A DNA stretch of 64,000 bases from Strigamia acuminata (taxonomy: Eukaryota; Arthropoda; Chilopoda; Geophilomorpha; Linotaeniidae), in assembly GCA_949358305.1 (NCBI GenBank), contig OX442320.1, positions 1,862,501-1,926,500 of the forward strand, given 5' to 3'. Within the stretch, counting starts at the first letter, position 1; each line of letters begins with the position of its first letter. The position numbers and the translations under genes are program-made. Under the pieces are notes generated by a model. That model did not search any database. It was not told the DNA's origin and saw only the letters and a list, made by a program, of their open reading frames with translations. This document shows positions 30,575 through 43,333 of the stretch, one piece after another.

Positions 30575-33500
30575 ATGTCGGGTGTGATGGCTTCGAAATT
30601 TTCATCTCTAGTTTACTATGTTTTATTTGAATATGACACACCGAAAATTGTTCACATCAAGTCGAAATTAATCGGTGTGATTAATCGACTCATTCAGCTA
30701 GTCATTATTGCTTACATAATTGGGTAAATATGAATTCATCACATTACGAATGAGTTACCGGTAATCAACGTTTTGTTGTTGTTATTTCGACAGTTGGGTG
30801 ATAATATACAATCATGGCTACCAAGAAACCAGTCCGTTGCAAAGTTCAATTACAACCAAAGTGAAAGGCGCCGTTTACACTAAATACGCCGGTAATTCGA
30901 GCTTAGTGAAAGAGATGACGAGGAGAGCTTACGACAGGGTGTGGGATGTAGCCGACTATGTCATTCCGCCACAGGTTTGTTTGTTTGTTTGTTTGTTTAA
31001 CCAGTTTATTTTTCGCTTTAGAATTAATTGCATTGCATTCATTGCATTTATTAATCACGATTTTCTTCTTTTCAAATTACAGGAGAATGGAGCTTTTTTT
31101 GTCATGACCAACGCAATTATCACGCCGAATCAAACACTAGGAACGACCGCTACGGTACGGTTATTCAATTGAATTTGTTGATACAAATTGCATTTGTTTG
31201 ATTGTTTTGCATCTCTTTTCCTTTGAATGTAGTTTCCTGTAGTCAATGAAACTATCTGTAATGACGATCCACACATTTGCATCGACGGGAAAACATCAGC
31301 TGGATCCAACGGGGTTATGACAGGTGCCTGCATTAAATACAATAGTACGTACAATACGTGTCAAGTCCATGCCTGGCATCCATTAGAAGTTGATAAATTG
31401 GACCCTCCGTAGTAAGTAAAGTACCATAATCTGTGACCATAACTGTACCGTGGAGTGTAGATGAATGCAGTAATGTTTATTACATTCTGATTCTGTTTTT
31501 TCAGTGATAAACGTCCGTTATTAGAAGGGACTGAGCACTTCACTGTTCTCATCAAAAACAGCATTTCATTTAACCTATGGCCCAACTATAAAACGTTAAG
31601 AAGAAATTATAAATTTAAACTAATAAGTAAAGCAATAATTTCTTTTCTTTTCTTTTTTTTTTTCTTTTCATTTCTTTTAGACGTAACATATTGCAGTCAA
31701 CTAATAATTCATCGTATTTGCAAACGTGTATCTACGACGACGATGAGAATCAACTTTGTCCTATTTTTAAACTTTCCACAATCGTACAAAAAGCGAATCA
31801 AAATTATACACAATTGGCAACTTTGGTAAGTTAAGTTGTCATATGACGATTACTTGTTGGTGACAATAGGTCTAGGTGCAGTTAAAGTTTGTTAAAGTTT
31901 GGCTTTTGGGAGTTTACATAAACAAGAGATAAGCATGTTGAATTAATTTAATTAACTGTCACTTTTGCGCCATCCATTTTGAAGTTTGTTGGAAAAACCA
32001 AAAGCAGGTTAGATTGCATTGCATAAAGCACGCACACTACGGGTCTGCGCTTGGTATCTCGATGCCAGCCACATTCAAACACTAAACTCCATTTTATTGT
32101 GCCATTTTCCATTATTAATTAATTAATTAATTCTATTAATTGTAATCTAGGTCGGGCATTTAATATTTGTGTATGAACAGGCATTTATCAGTTTGATTTT
32201 GGCATCAAGATACTGGGGATTGACTAAAGTTTTGCTTGCTATTTTTGCAGTTTCAGTCGAAGATAAATGCAATTTTATTATTTAATTTCTTTCTTTCTTT
32301 ATAAATCGATATTTATTATTTATTGCTATTAAAATGACCATATTATTATAAAGAGAAAGAAAATGAGAAAATCATTTGCTAATTACGTTGATTGAAATAA
32401 AATAATCATATAACAATTGGTTGATTTGGTTAACCTAGCTTAGGGGTCGGCAACCTGCGGCTCTTTCGATGCCAAGGTGCGGCTCTCCAAGATGCGGCGT
32501 CGCTAAAACGTGCGTTGCTAAAACGAAGTACATTCATATAACTGGAAGAGTGTACTTCACTTTAGCGACGCCCGTTTTAGCGACGCCGTTTTTTAATCTA
32601 ATTAAACCTAACCTGACCTGACCTGACCTAACCTAAACAAACTAACCTAACCTGACCTAAACTAACCTAACCTAGCTGAATCTAACAAGTAAGCAGCTGA
32701 AACACGGCGTCGCTAAAGTAATATATTGTACCGCCCCGTTTAAACGCCCAAGTTCAATAAAGCCCCGGCTCCGTTTTAGCGCCGGGCAGTCATCGGCGGT
32801 TCAATGAATTGGTGCCGACCCCGAATAAGCGCCGGGCCCCAAAAATTACCGTTTTTTTTTTAAAAGACCGATGATTTTTGCCGAAAATTCGCCATTTTTT
32901 GCAAAAAATCGGCGAATTTTCGGTCATGCGCTGGGTTTCAAATTGGCGCCGGGAAAGCGGCTGAAAAAAAAAATTAAACGCCCGGGCGTTTTTACGGTGG
33001 CTTTTTAAAAGCTGGGAAATTATGTAAATTTTAACTTTTGGCTCTTCTGCCTCAAAAGATTGCCGACCCCTGACCTAGCTGAAAACTGACAAATAATTTG
33101 TTGCACTTGCACATCCCACTTTTATTTTCAGAATCGGTTTAAAATATTTTGCTTCTAAGTCGAATACTTATGGTAATATAGATTTTTTTTTAATGAAATT
33201 TTGGTTTCTATTTTGGTTTTAATTTGGTTCAATTAATTACAATTTTTTATTGTTGCAATTTTAAATGATTGTTTCAGTTTTAACTATCAATTTTAATTGT
33301 AAACGATTAATTTTAATGTAAAATCAGTAATATCATTTGCATTACTTATTCAACGATTTGTAGGGAGCAGTGATGGGAATAATCATCAACTGGGATTGCA
33401 ATTTGGACTTCTCCATTAGTAAATGCAGACCGAATTACAAATTTCGAAGACTGGATGATCCCGATGTTAAAATCGCTCCAGGTTGGAATTTTCGGTACCT

Positions 33501-34056
33501 AAATTACAATCGCCCAATTTTATGTTTCTAACTATTTCCAATCAATTTTTAGCTTCGCCCATTACTACAGCGACTCAAATCGAACTCTTTACAAGGCTTA
33601 CGGCATTCTATTCGTAGTAATGGTAGAAGGTCAAGGCAGAATGTTCAACATGATCCCTTTAATGCTGAATGTTGGATCTGGATTAGCACTCTTGTCTATT
33701 GTAATAAAACTTAATTAATTAATTAATTAATTAATTAAAATTACTTTTTGCAGGCAGTGATAATCTGCGACGTGATCGCACTGTACTGCACACGTAAAAG
33801 GGAATATTACCGCGAGAAGAAGTATCTAATTGTGAATGATAATTCGGACTTATCCGAGGTATTTTAATTTAGGCAAATTTGATAAGATTAGATTGATAGC
33901 ACTGATAAAAGGAACTAAGATTTACACCAAATATTTTGCACCAAATAATACTAATTAATGTTGATTCAGAGTGACAGTGAAAGTACACTGCAAGATGGAA
34001 ATGCGCGCTTGAAAAATTATCAAACATTTCACCAAGATGCATCGAGTAATAACTAA
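30575..34056 (+). CDS. P2X ATP-gated cation channel (10 exons)
   Basis: Exons: 30575-30723, 30794-30974, 31083-31154, 31233-31411, 31505-31594, 31681-31825, 33364-33494, 33553-33700, 33754-33858 and 33970-34056. They total 1287 nt (428 aa). The N-terminus has [14 protein letters not shown] with the conserved TxK site, then TM1 (about 33-55), the ectodomain and TM2 (about 345-373), with the YYREK trafficking motif (YxxxK) after it. ATP-contact residues of the family are present: Lys72/Lys74 (TTKVKG), Asn314-Phe-Arg316 and Lys330 (TLYKAYGI). Only eight of the ten family cysteines remain (143, 150, 167, 177, 240, 250, 284, 293). The two missing ones fall at Thr132 and His183. The product would be a trimeric plasma-membrane channel opened by extracellular ATP. 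Confidence 0.95.
32441..33072. mobile_element. hAT-type non-autonomous transposon in a P2X intron
   Basis: The ends TAGGGGTCGGCAA and TTGCCGACCCCTG are terminal inverted repeats of the hAT kind. They are flanked by a perfect 8-bp target duplication, acctagct (32433-32440 and 33073-33080). The interior has no transposase. It contains tandem acct(g/a)acct runs and short inverted segments (cgtcgctaaa). Confidence 0.92.
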
Positions 34057-35027
34057 CCGCGCATATGGGTATGACTGTGATTTAATCTTAGAAATGCTAT
34101 TTCTTCACATTTTATATCTAACGAACCTTTTTTGCACCTGAAAAGTTAAACGTGGCTAAGAATGCCTTTCTTTGTATCTTAAGCGCTCATCCCTATACAT
34201 AAAAATGCATTTTTGCACCAGGTATGTAAAAAAAAAAGCTCTTGGACATACAGTAGCCAAAATTCAACTTCAGGGGGAGTTGAGAGAGCACACACACACA
34301 GTCTATGGCTGGTATCTTGATGCTGAATTCACGCCGCGCATCCCATTCTGCCCCGTTGACTTCTAATTCTTGTCATTATTTACCAGTGTTAAGGCTGAAA
34401 TAAATGCAAATTAAAAAAAAAAAACTTAATTACCAAAAGTAATTTAAAGCATGGTATCGAAATGGTGTTGCTTTATTTTCTTTGTGTGTAACAAGCTTGC
34501 AATCATTGTGTAAATGCACGCACAGAATGTGATGCGCACTTTTAATTTGGCATCAAGATATCGGGCACAAATGTCGCTTTATTTCGTCGCCACATTTTTC
34601 AGGCTGAGTCCAACCTCAGGTTGAAGGTCTTTTTCCCTTTTTTTCTTAACAACGGGGGGGGGGGGGGGACACTTTAGTGGTGCTGTTAATTCATTTGTAG
34701 CATCTGAAAATGCCATTTTTGGTCTCGTAGGGCAATTATTAAATCTGATAAGGACTATTTTCGGATTTAAAATGCATGTTTGGTCAAAGAAAGCATTTAT
34801 TTACACAGGCAAATTAGGTTTTATGATTACAAAAAAATAGATTGCACTTTTTTAAGTGCAGTCTATTTTTTGTTACACTCATAAGAATGATAAATGCATT
34901 GCACTGACATAGGTCCAAAAAACCTTTGATCTGTCCCTGATCCCATGAGTTCTTTTATCTTTGTTTGTCTGTAATCTTGATTGAAGTATTTGGTTTGTTT
35001 CTATTATAAATTTTTTATATTTTCCAG

Positions 35028-35087
35028 CTTGTGGCTAACGACCAGTTGCAAGAACAATATGATGCCGCCAGCAACTCCAAGCATTAA
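35028..35087 (+). CDS. Possible alternative last coding exon of P2X
   Basis: A good acceptor (tattttccag) at 35027 opens a frame of 19 codons (LVANDQLQEQY...) ending in TAA. Joined to the phase-0 donor of P2X exon 9 (33858) it would replace the C-terminal tail encoded by exon 10. A TAATAAA-like signal follows about 60 bases later. It cannot be joined in frame through the visible end of exon 10, so it would be a mutually exclusive tail. Confidence 0.4.
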   Translation, partial: LVANDQLQEQYDAASNSKH

Positions 35088-35248
35088 AAAGTCACAGAAA
35101 TTTCTTTCTTAATTACTAAAAAATGTTTTAATTAACCATGTTTTCTAATAAATTGTTTACATGTTGAATATGGCGTTTAAGATGCTATTTGGAATGATAA
35201 ATGTCAAGTGGCCCATAATGTTTTGATAGAACCTTTTAGATCAGGCAA

Positions 35249-35351
35249 TTTTTATAGTACTACTGCACAATCGGTGGCGTGCCAGTATAATGTGAGTTTT
35301 CCCAGAAGTATATTCTGGGAAAACTCACATTGTGCAGTAGTACTATAAAAA
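35249..35351. repeat. Nested hairpin (22-bp outer and 19-bp inner perfect stems)
   Basis: Outer arms 35249-35270 and 35330-35351 (tttttatagtactactgcac...) are exact complements. Inner arms 35289-35307 and 35313-35331 (aatgtgagttttcccagaa) are exact complements around a 5-nt loop. An 18-nt unpaired segment lies on the left side only. This fits a small MITE or a transcribed hairpin. Confidence 0.85.
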
Positions 35352-38346
35352 TGCTGGTATACAGCAGGCCGGTCTAATAAGGCAAACCTTTTTTTTAATG
35401 AAAATTGTTTTCCTTAATGTTTTAATCTTGAAAACATTGTTTGATTGGTACAACTGTATACGATTTTATTCCATGCCGAACATGTCCTGAATTTACACCC
35501 ACAAGTATCCGGTTTAGCTATTCTCCATTAGAATTGAATTAACAGACAAAAGAAGCTGGAAAAACAAACGTGTCCTTTGAACAGTACCGATAAATACGAG
35601 CAATGCGCCTAACAGGATGCTATGACAAGCGATTGATTGCATTAACTTACGGCATGACGCTAAAGCATGGGTTTGACTAGACTGCCGGTAAACCTGGTTT
35701 GTACCGGCAATTTAGCGCCATTCGTAAGTTAAATTTGGAAAAAATGTTAATTTTACTTTTTGTGGCATGCCGCTTAAAGCGGGGTAATAGGGTATATAAA
35801 TAAATCTGGGTTTTAACTTGTACTCTTGACAAAACGGACACGTTTCATCGCTCTAATAGTGGAAATAGTACTAGTATACAGTATAAATGATTATCAACAA
35901 AAGCTTGTAATTACGTATTGCTTGATGTAGTTTCCAACTTTACAGGTATTGCAATTTTGTTTGCTTTGCTTTGTTATCGTTTCAGTGGAAACGGTTCTAA
36001 ATTCCTGCTCCGATGACATTCGTAGTAGAATTAATTAATGAATGTTGTGGAATTAATGCGATTAGAAGATGCTATAATACTTGATGAATTAGCAGTAGAA
36101 AAGTAACTCCATGCTTTCCTGAAATCTGAATGGCACTTTGAGCGAAAAATAAGGTTTAAATAAGGCTAACTTTATTTAGGTAATTGGTAAATTGGTAAAA
36201 GAAGACATTGATATAGAATTCTGACCAGTTTTCAAAGCAGGGAAGCAGAATTGATGGGAAAACAAGACATTGATTTAGAGTACTACAGTATAATGTTTTC
36301 AGCCTGAGTTTGCATAACAACCACGTTACCAGAATGGAATGACTATCTGGTTTCAGATTCAGACAATTACAGTGTAATCTGTCCGGCCCGGACATAGAAC
36401 GGGACCCAGAAAGTTGTCCGGATGGGAGAGGGAATTTAGCATGGCTGGGTGTAGATTGGGTTCTGCAAAGCTGACTGGTCGGTGCAATGCCCGGTGCAGA
36501 CAAATTTCACTGTGAAAATCTGAATTTTGCTTTTCTAAAAAACTGATCATGTAAACATCAACAGACGAGAAAAGGCAGGCTGATTCGAAAAACTAAATTA
36601 CAGTTGCATGAGGTTGATTTTGGGTGTTTTCCGCATTGCCATTTGCAATGTAAACACACAGTGCAATCAATCGGTGCATGCATAAAAGTGCTGTGCCGTT
36701 CCGACCATGATATTCTCGCCTCTTATTTTCTTTCTTGCCTGGGTAGTTAATTTGTCTATCCAGTAGTACTTCTAACCCTAGCAATGGTGTTGCTAGCTAA
36801 AAATAGTGCCAACATAGGGAAGGCGATATGGACTTCCGGTAGGTATCGTAATTATTATCTGATCTTTACCTCCAGGCCTTTCACTAACAAGTAAGTTGAT
36901 TGACTCGAGGTGGCTGTTCGTAAAAGAATTTGTGGTTTATTAACTTAAGGTCAATTAATTTCTGGAATGTGTAAGAGTTTGCTTCTTCGGGAGGAAGATC
37001 AATGGATGATGCATTGCGGTGTATTTTTGCAATGTTGTCACGTGGAATCGATCAAAGAAGATAAGAGAGAGGATGGTTCTAATTTGTTTCGATGTAAGGA
37101 AGGCTTTTGAGTTGACACTGTTGATATAAAACGATTTTTGGAAAAACGTTGAAGGCAGGGATTACAGGTGTTACAATCTATGTTTAAGGGTTTGGAAAAG
37201 TGGTGCCTTGCCCCTCGTAATAGCTGTTTTCCGGATTCTTCTTGCTTTGTTTTGCGTGGAAATTAGGTGGCGAGCACAGCCAAATGAATGTACCAATCTA
37301 AAGCCATCTGCCTCAATTTGAATCTACCGGTAATCAATTCCAAACAGGGATAGGAATTCCATACGTCGACAACGGAAAAAATAACGAAATGAAACAACAC
37401 AAACAAAAACCAAAAAAAAATTATAAATTAATTTTAAAAATTTAAAAAAAAAATACCAAAAACAATAATTCTATAGTAGTGTGATTTAATTTTTTAAATA
37501 TACGGTATTCATCGATATTTGGGCAACAATGATTGCAGTGATCTTTTGGCGCCATTTGCTAATGATATTGGGGCAGCTTGTCAGCATGTGTTGAGAATAC
37601 CGTACTGATATGAAACTCCAATCCTCGCTGGCTTCAATCTGTGGTTAACTGACCGTGTTAGACATTATTATTATTATTATTATTTTTTAGATGTCAAATC
37701 TGACACTATTTCTCAATTCAAATAGCGAGATCTAAAGTCCTAGTTGCAAATGTTGAATTTGAAATCAAAAAGTTGATGTTTTTTGTAGATTCCAAAATGG
37801 CAGCTAGAGTGGAAAATGAAGCGCACACACACAACACAGTCTTGAGTTTTAAGATACACTAACTAACGGCCTCTCCTTAAATATTGATATTAAAATAAAA
37901 ATTCTGTTGCCCAACACAAACAAGCTTAGAAATGCAAAAGCCCGCCACTTTTATTTATTTTCAACTCTTGGCCACAAGTTACTTATTTAAACAAGCCGTT
38001 TCGAATGATCTGCGTAAGCGTAAATTTATTATTAAATTTATTAGTAAAATACAACGGTTTCTGACTGTTCTAACCGTCCCACTCTCCACCCCTGGCATCC
38101 CCTCACCCTTCGGAGTATCAATTCTATTGAATGGATAAAAATATTCCAATATATTGTTACTATAAATATAGACAATCAATCATTTACTCTATTTAATATC
38201 ACAACATATTTCTACAATAAAGTAAACGTTGAATTTCATGCTTCACGGTGGTGCGGCACGATCTTGTGTTGTGATAATTATCGCAACTTGTACCGATATG
38301 GTTGCCAAACTTTCCAACTTTTCCTTGGCATTCGCATACTATATTG

Positions 38347-38661
38347 CAGGGTTTCCCAAACGGTGAGGCGCGCCTCACAAGTCAGTGGTGGGGCGCGAGC
38401 TGATTATTGGTGGGGCGCACTCATCATACATGCCTAAATAAAACAAGCTTAATTTGTAAATTTTTGTAAATTTTTAAGCAAAATTATATAAAATTATATA
38501 AAAAATTATACAAAGTTTTATGCAAAATTATATAAAAATTTTTTTTTTCTTTTTAGAAGTATATTTTTTAAAAATTTAATGCACTGGTAGATGAAGTGGG
38601 GCGCAGAAGATCGCCTTGCTTAAAAAGTGGGGCGCGATGCTAAAAAGTTTGGGAACCCCTG
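38347..38661. mobile_element. Small hAT-type MITE, copy A
   Basis: The ends CAGGGTTTCCCAAAC and GTTTGGGAACCCCTG are flanked by a perfect 8-bp duplication, ctatattg (38339-38346 and 38662-38669). The interior is AT-rich with ggggcgc motifs near both ends and no coding. Copies in the opposite orientation lie at 61681-61961 and, decayed, at 47818-48096. Confidence 0.92.
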
Positions 38662-39094
38662 CTATATTGCATACTTTAGTAGTGCATTTGAACACTAGAT
38701 GGCAGAAACAACGAAGCTGCATCTAAAGAAAGGGCGGATTTGCAACTTATTAATTGTGTAGTAAAGGATTTTATGCAGTAAAGATCCCGCAAATATTTAT
38801 TTATTCCTCCTAACTGGCAAATTAAGGAACTTGCAGTCGAGATTCGAGCTTATTTTAAAAACGATCGTAGCAACGGAAAGAAAAATGTAAAAGTGTTAGC
38901 ATTGGGTGTCGGTCTACAGGTAGTCGGAGCGATGTAAATAGAGAGCCAACAACACGTCTGCGTGGCCGGGTCAGATATAATCGTAGGAGCAAGAAAAGAA
39001 AGGCACGTATCCGTTTTCGTTCAACATTTCTAAATCTCGTCTCGTTTAGTTGCAGTGAGATAATTGAAAAGTTTCTTTTCATTTTCAGTGCGAA

Positions 39095-42000
39095 ATGGCA
39101 GAAGTGGATTTATTCGACGGAAAGCAGCGGCAACAGGTGAGAAACGTGAGAGTGGCGTGTTACGACTCGGAAGAGGACTCGTGCTACGAGACGAACGACG
39201 ACAACTGTGCGGAGAGAACGTATTCCTCCTTGAATTCGACCGAGGGAAATGGAAAGGCGCAACCATCGACGTGGGTAATAGAAGAGAGAAAGCCAGCGCC
39301 CACGACCGAAAATGTTTTGGCCGAGCTGGAAAGAACTCATCTTAAAAGTCAACTGAAAAGTCTGAAACAAACCAAGGACAAACTGCAAAGACAATTGAGA
39401 CAGAAATGTTCGAGCGAATCGAAAATGCGCACTGAACTCGGGGCGGTCAAAGTGAGCTACGCCGAGAGGGAACGTAAAGTGTTAGCCGAATCGAGGAGGG
39501 AAATTTCAAAAGCAACGAGCAAAATTTCCCGCTTGGAATTGACGATCGATAAACGGAAACAGGAGCTTGCGCGAGCTGTCAACGCCAATAAAAAGCTGCA
39601 CGACGAGAAACTGGCACTCGTAGAAAGTTTAATGCACTGGAAAATACAAACGTGTCATCAAAATGCCGATATCAATTGGGTAATTGCTTTTTTTTTTTTT
39701 TTTTTTTTTTGTTTCTTTTGTTTTTTTTGTTTTCATTTATTTGTCCTAACTCTGAACGCTCTATGCTCTATGCTCTACGCTCTACGGGGATGATGGGATA
39801 GGAGGAATGACCTCGAAATAGAAAAATATGGAAACGCACAACATTGATTCACATTTAATCCAGACGTGAATATCTTTTGTTTTTTATTCTACCGTATTTC
39901 GACCAAGCTTGTTTGCTTTAATGGGGTAAATTTGATTTAATGTTATTGTTATTCGATTTGCTCGAAACAAGTTGTCTCATTTTTACCCATTCTCTGTAAA
40001 AAAGAAACTCAACTACTTTTCAATTAAAATTTTCATTTTTATTTTCTCCAAAATATTTCTAATTCTAATAACTGAGCAAATGCAAAACTAATAGCGGTAA
40101 GTAAAATTCTAATTTGTAAGTATGAAGGGCCAAGGCATTTGAAAGAAATTCGTGGTGACAGTTGGCTGATCATGCTTTAATTAGAAATGACCTAGCAATA
40201 GCATTGCTTTTGTTGCCAGTGTTTAAGCAGTTGTTAAGTATAAAGGACACGGGATATGGTTGTAATATTTCAGGATCTCTTGGTGAGTTTATTCGGTATT
40301 TAATTTCTAACCAATTGAGGAATGATAATAATTAATAAACTTTACTTACTACGGTAGGTTTGCATTATTCAGGGATAAGTAGAGTAGTTGTGAACTTGTC
40401 ATCAACCAAGGAAATTGACTGAGAAATTTGAGAAAATTTTGCGAAAAATCAGTCAAATTGGTGTGGTGCGGCGAAAGGAAAGAAAAATTAAATCGATTCT
40501 GGGATTAAAAGATTTTAGCGGTAGTCTTATTTTTATTTCAATGAAGGATAGATATAATAATGTGAATAGAGGTGCACCGGTGCACCACCAAACACCCGAG
40601 TGATTTAAGGGCATGTGAATAATAAATATTCAAGGATTATGCGATTCTAGTACTGACTCATATTTAACACGCCCTAAATACTTACAGGGTGATGGTTTTA
40701 AATTCTATTCTTGAAATAAAAAAAGAAGCAAAATCATTGAAAACTTTAAATTTTGGATTAAATTTGGATTATTTTGAATTAGTGGAATAGCGTTGCAAAA
40801 ATTGGATGAAAAAAGGTGGAAATAACACCTGCTGAAGGTGCAGAATGGCTAATTTGCCATCTGTGGGTGATACGGCAGCACATTTTACGGGAAAATGCCT
40901 CCTAAGTTACCTCAGGTAAAGTTCATGTACAGCAAATACATTTTTAATAATTGAATTATTGGCACATCTTCTTCGAAAAATTTATTTTTTAGATTTGGGA
41001 GAGAGAGTTAGTTCATGATTGGAATTGGAATTATTAAAAAAAAAATAAACTCTCTTAATTATTTTGGGGATTTTTAGAGTCGGTAATCTACAATTTTTTC
41101 TGTCATTGCATTGTATTTCCCTAGGTGTGTAATTATGCTTCATTTCCTTGATTTTGTTCGCTTTCGAGTGAATTGCGGGAATACCTGTTTTCGTACAGGA
41201 AGTGATTTATCATTAAGGTCGGGATGTTTTATTAGTATCAACAGGTGGTGATGTAATTACACATCTTATTCTATAAAAAGAAGAGTAAATTTTAAATGTA
41301 GAAAATCCTAACAAATGGTCTTTTGTGGGTCATCAACTTTTGCCCAGAATGCATTTATCAAATGAAAATGGACGTTAATAATTTTTGACAACCAGGTGCC
41401 ATTCTGTCCTACATTCTGCAGTCACAAGTCAGTAGCTTGATGGCAAATTCAAACACTAAATTACACTTTTTGCTCTTGAAATCACAAAAGTCTAAAATTG
41501 TTTATTATGCACTAGTGCCATTCCCATTTTAATATTTCTAAAAATCGTGCGTTTGTTGCGTCTAGACGTGCACAGAAAGTGATTTTTGGGTTTGATTTTA
41601 TTTTGGCACCAAGATGTCTACTTTCCAGCAGGGTCTGATTATGATTAAAGGGGGGTGGTGAGGAGGCGATGGGGCGATTATCCCAGGACTCCCGTACACG
41701 TAAAAGATGCATTTTTGTTAAATATAAAATCAATTTATTTATGTAAAAATGTATTTTTTTTGTAATATTGCATTTTTTACTTGAATTTTCATACGTAGGG
41801 TAAATTAGTTTACGAGACATTTGTGATAAAAATGACGTGATTTCCCTTGGGTTGCAAATACATTTAATAAAAAATTGTGTGTTAATAGAGTGGGTAAAAA
41901 AATATTCGGCCACCTAAGTTTTGTGACAAAAAATTCGGAGTGACGGCCTAACACTTTTACGTTTACAGTAGGAGTAGAAGCGATGTGGCCAAACTTGGTT

Positions 42001-43283
42001 GGGGCATGTCGCATCTCTATATCTCTATAGAATCTTTTTGGAAAATAACAGAAAGGGTGTTTTTATTTTTTTAATAATCTACTAGAAATTGAATAGATGT
42101 AAGAACAAATTTTTATTTTCTAATAAAGATGTTTGATCACAGTTTTTTAGGAAGCTTACTTGTCAGATAAAAATGCAAAGTGGCCCAACACATTTTTGCC
42201 TGGGTGGCGTTCTGTATTGCTTTTTTAAAAATCGCATTGCAATAAATACACGTTAAGTGAGATCTTGTAAAACCATGTACGTGTATACCTGCAGCATCTA
42301 TTGTGGGAGCAATGTATTCAATTTTTTGACATCAATTAAGCTTATTTGGACGCCGGACATGCTTTTGGAAAGATTGTGTACTTATTCGTAATCTCCTCCT
42401 AACCTTTTCAAACTTAAGGTACAAACCACCTTGCACAAACCACCTTGCTCAAACAACTTTGCGTCGTACTTCTGGCAACCAGGATTTTGTACAATTACTC
42501 TGTACAACATGAATCAGATTATACACTACGTACATGACTTATATACATGTGTTTATGTAATCATCCATCTTTTTGTTGCAGCACAAGAAATTTATAAGCG
42601 AAAGAGAACGGTCATTAGTTAAGAAATCAACAACTCTTTCTAATCAGATTGGAAGGTTAGAAAGACAATGTAAAACACTTCAAGCGGAAAATGAAAATTT
42701 GGTAGTATAAATATTTTCTTTTGTACAGGGTCAACCAGAAAAACCTACCCATTTTGAAATTATTATTACCTACAGTATGTAAGCGACTAAAATTTTTATT
42801 TGAAACTAAAACCATTTTATAGATTGTGATCTGCCATTTTAAGCCTGGAAACAATACCTCAACAATCACTACTCTAGTCTTTCAGTGTCATAGAGCAATG
42901 GACGAGCATCATCATGCATTTATTGTTGAAATGTGTGTGCCGGAGCCAAGGAAGACATCTGAGTGATAGAATTTTTCAGACTTAAAATTGCATTTCATAC
43001 TCTTTAAAATGGTTTTAGATTCAAGTAAAAATTGTAATTAGTTACAGAGTAAATATATATTCAAAATGGGTAGGTCTCTTTGGTTCACCTTGCATTTATA
43101 GATTGGTTATTGGACAAAACTGATAGCATTAACCTGTTCACATTTAGTAAGTTATTTATAAAATTAACAAATTTTGCAACTATTTGGTGGATGAGCCAAT
43201 TTCAACTAAAACGTGTCAACTAATTACAGCAGTTGTTAATAACTTGAAGATAACCAATTAACTTGAAATCCTTGATTTGTTTT

Positions 43284-43333
<50 letters not shown>

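Larger units (their letters stand above)
35088..39088. other. Gene-free stretch between P2X and the coiled-coil gene
   Basis: AT-rich, no supported coding region. It holds a nested hairpin (35249-35351), an inverted repeat around 35650-35710 (gacgctaaa / tttagcgcc), a (TTA)n run near 37663-37688 and a small hAT element (38347-38661). The 5' UTR exon of the next gene is likely between about 38850 and 39030. Confidence 0.5.

Noticed and set aside
43284-43333. Regular repeats considered as a CRISPR array
   Set aside because: They are simple tandem repeats without spacers in an animal genome. The same applies to 9942-10323.
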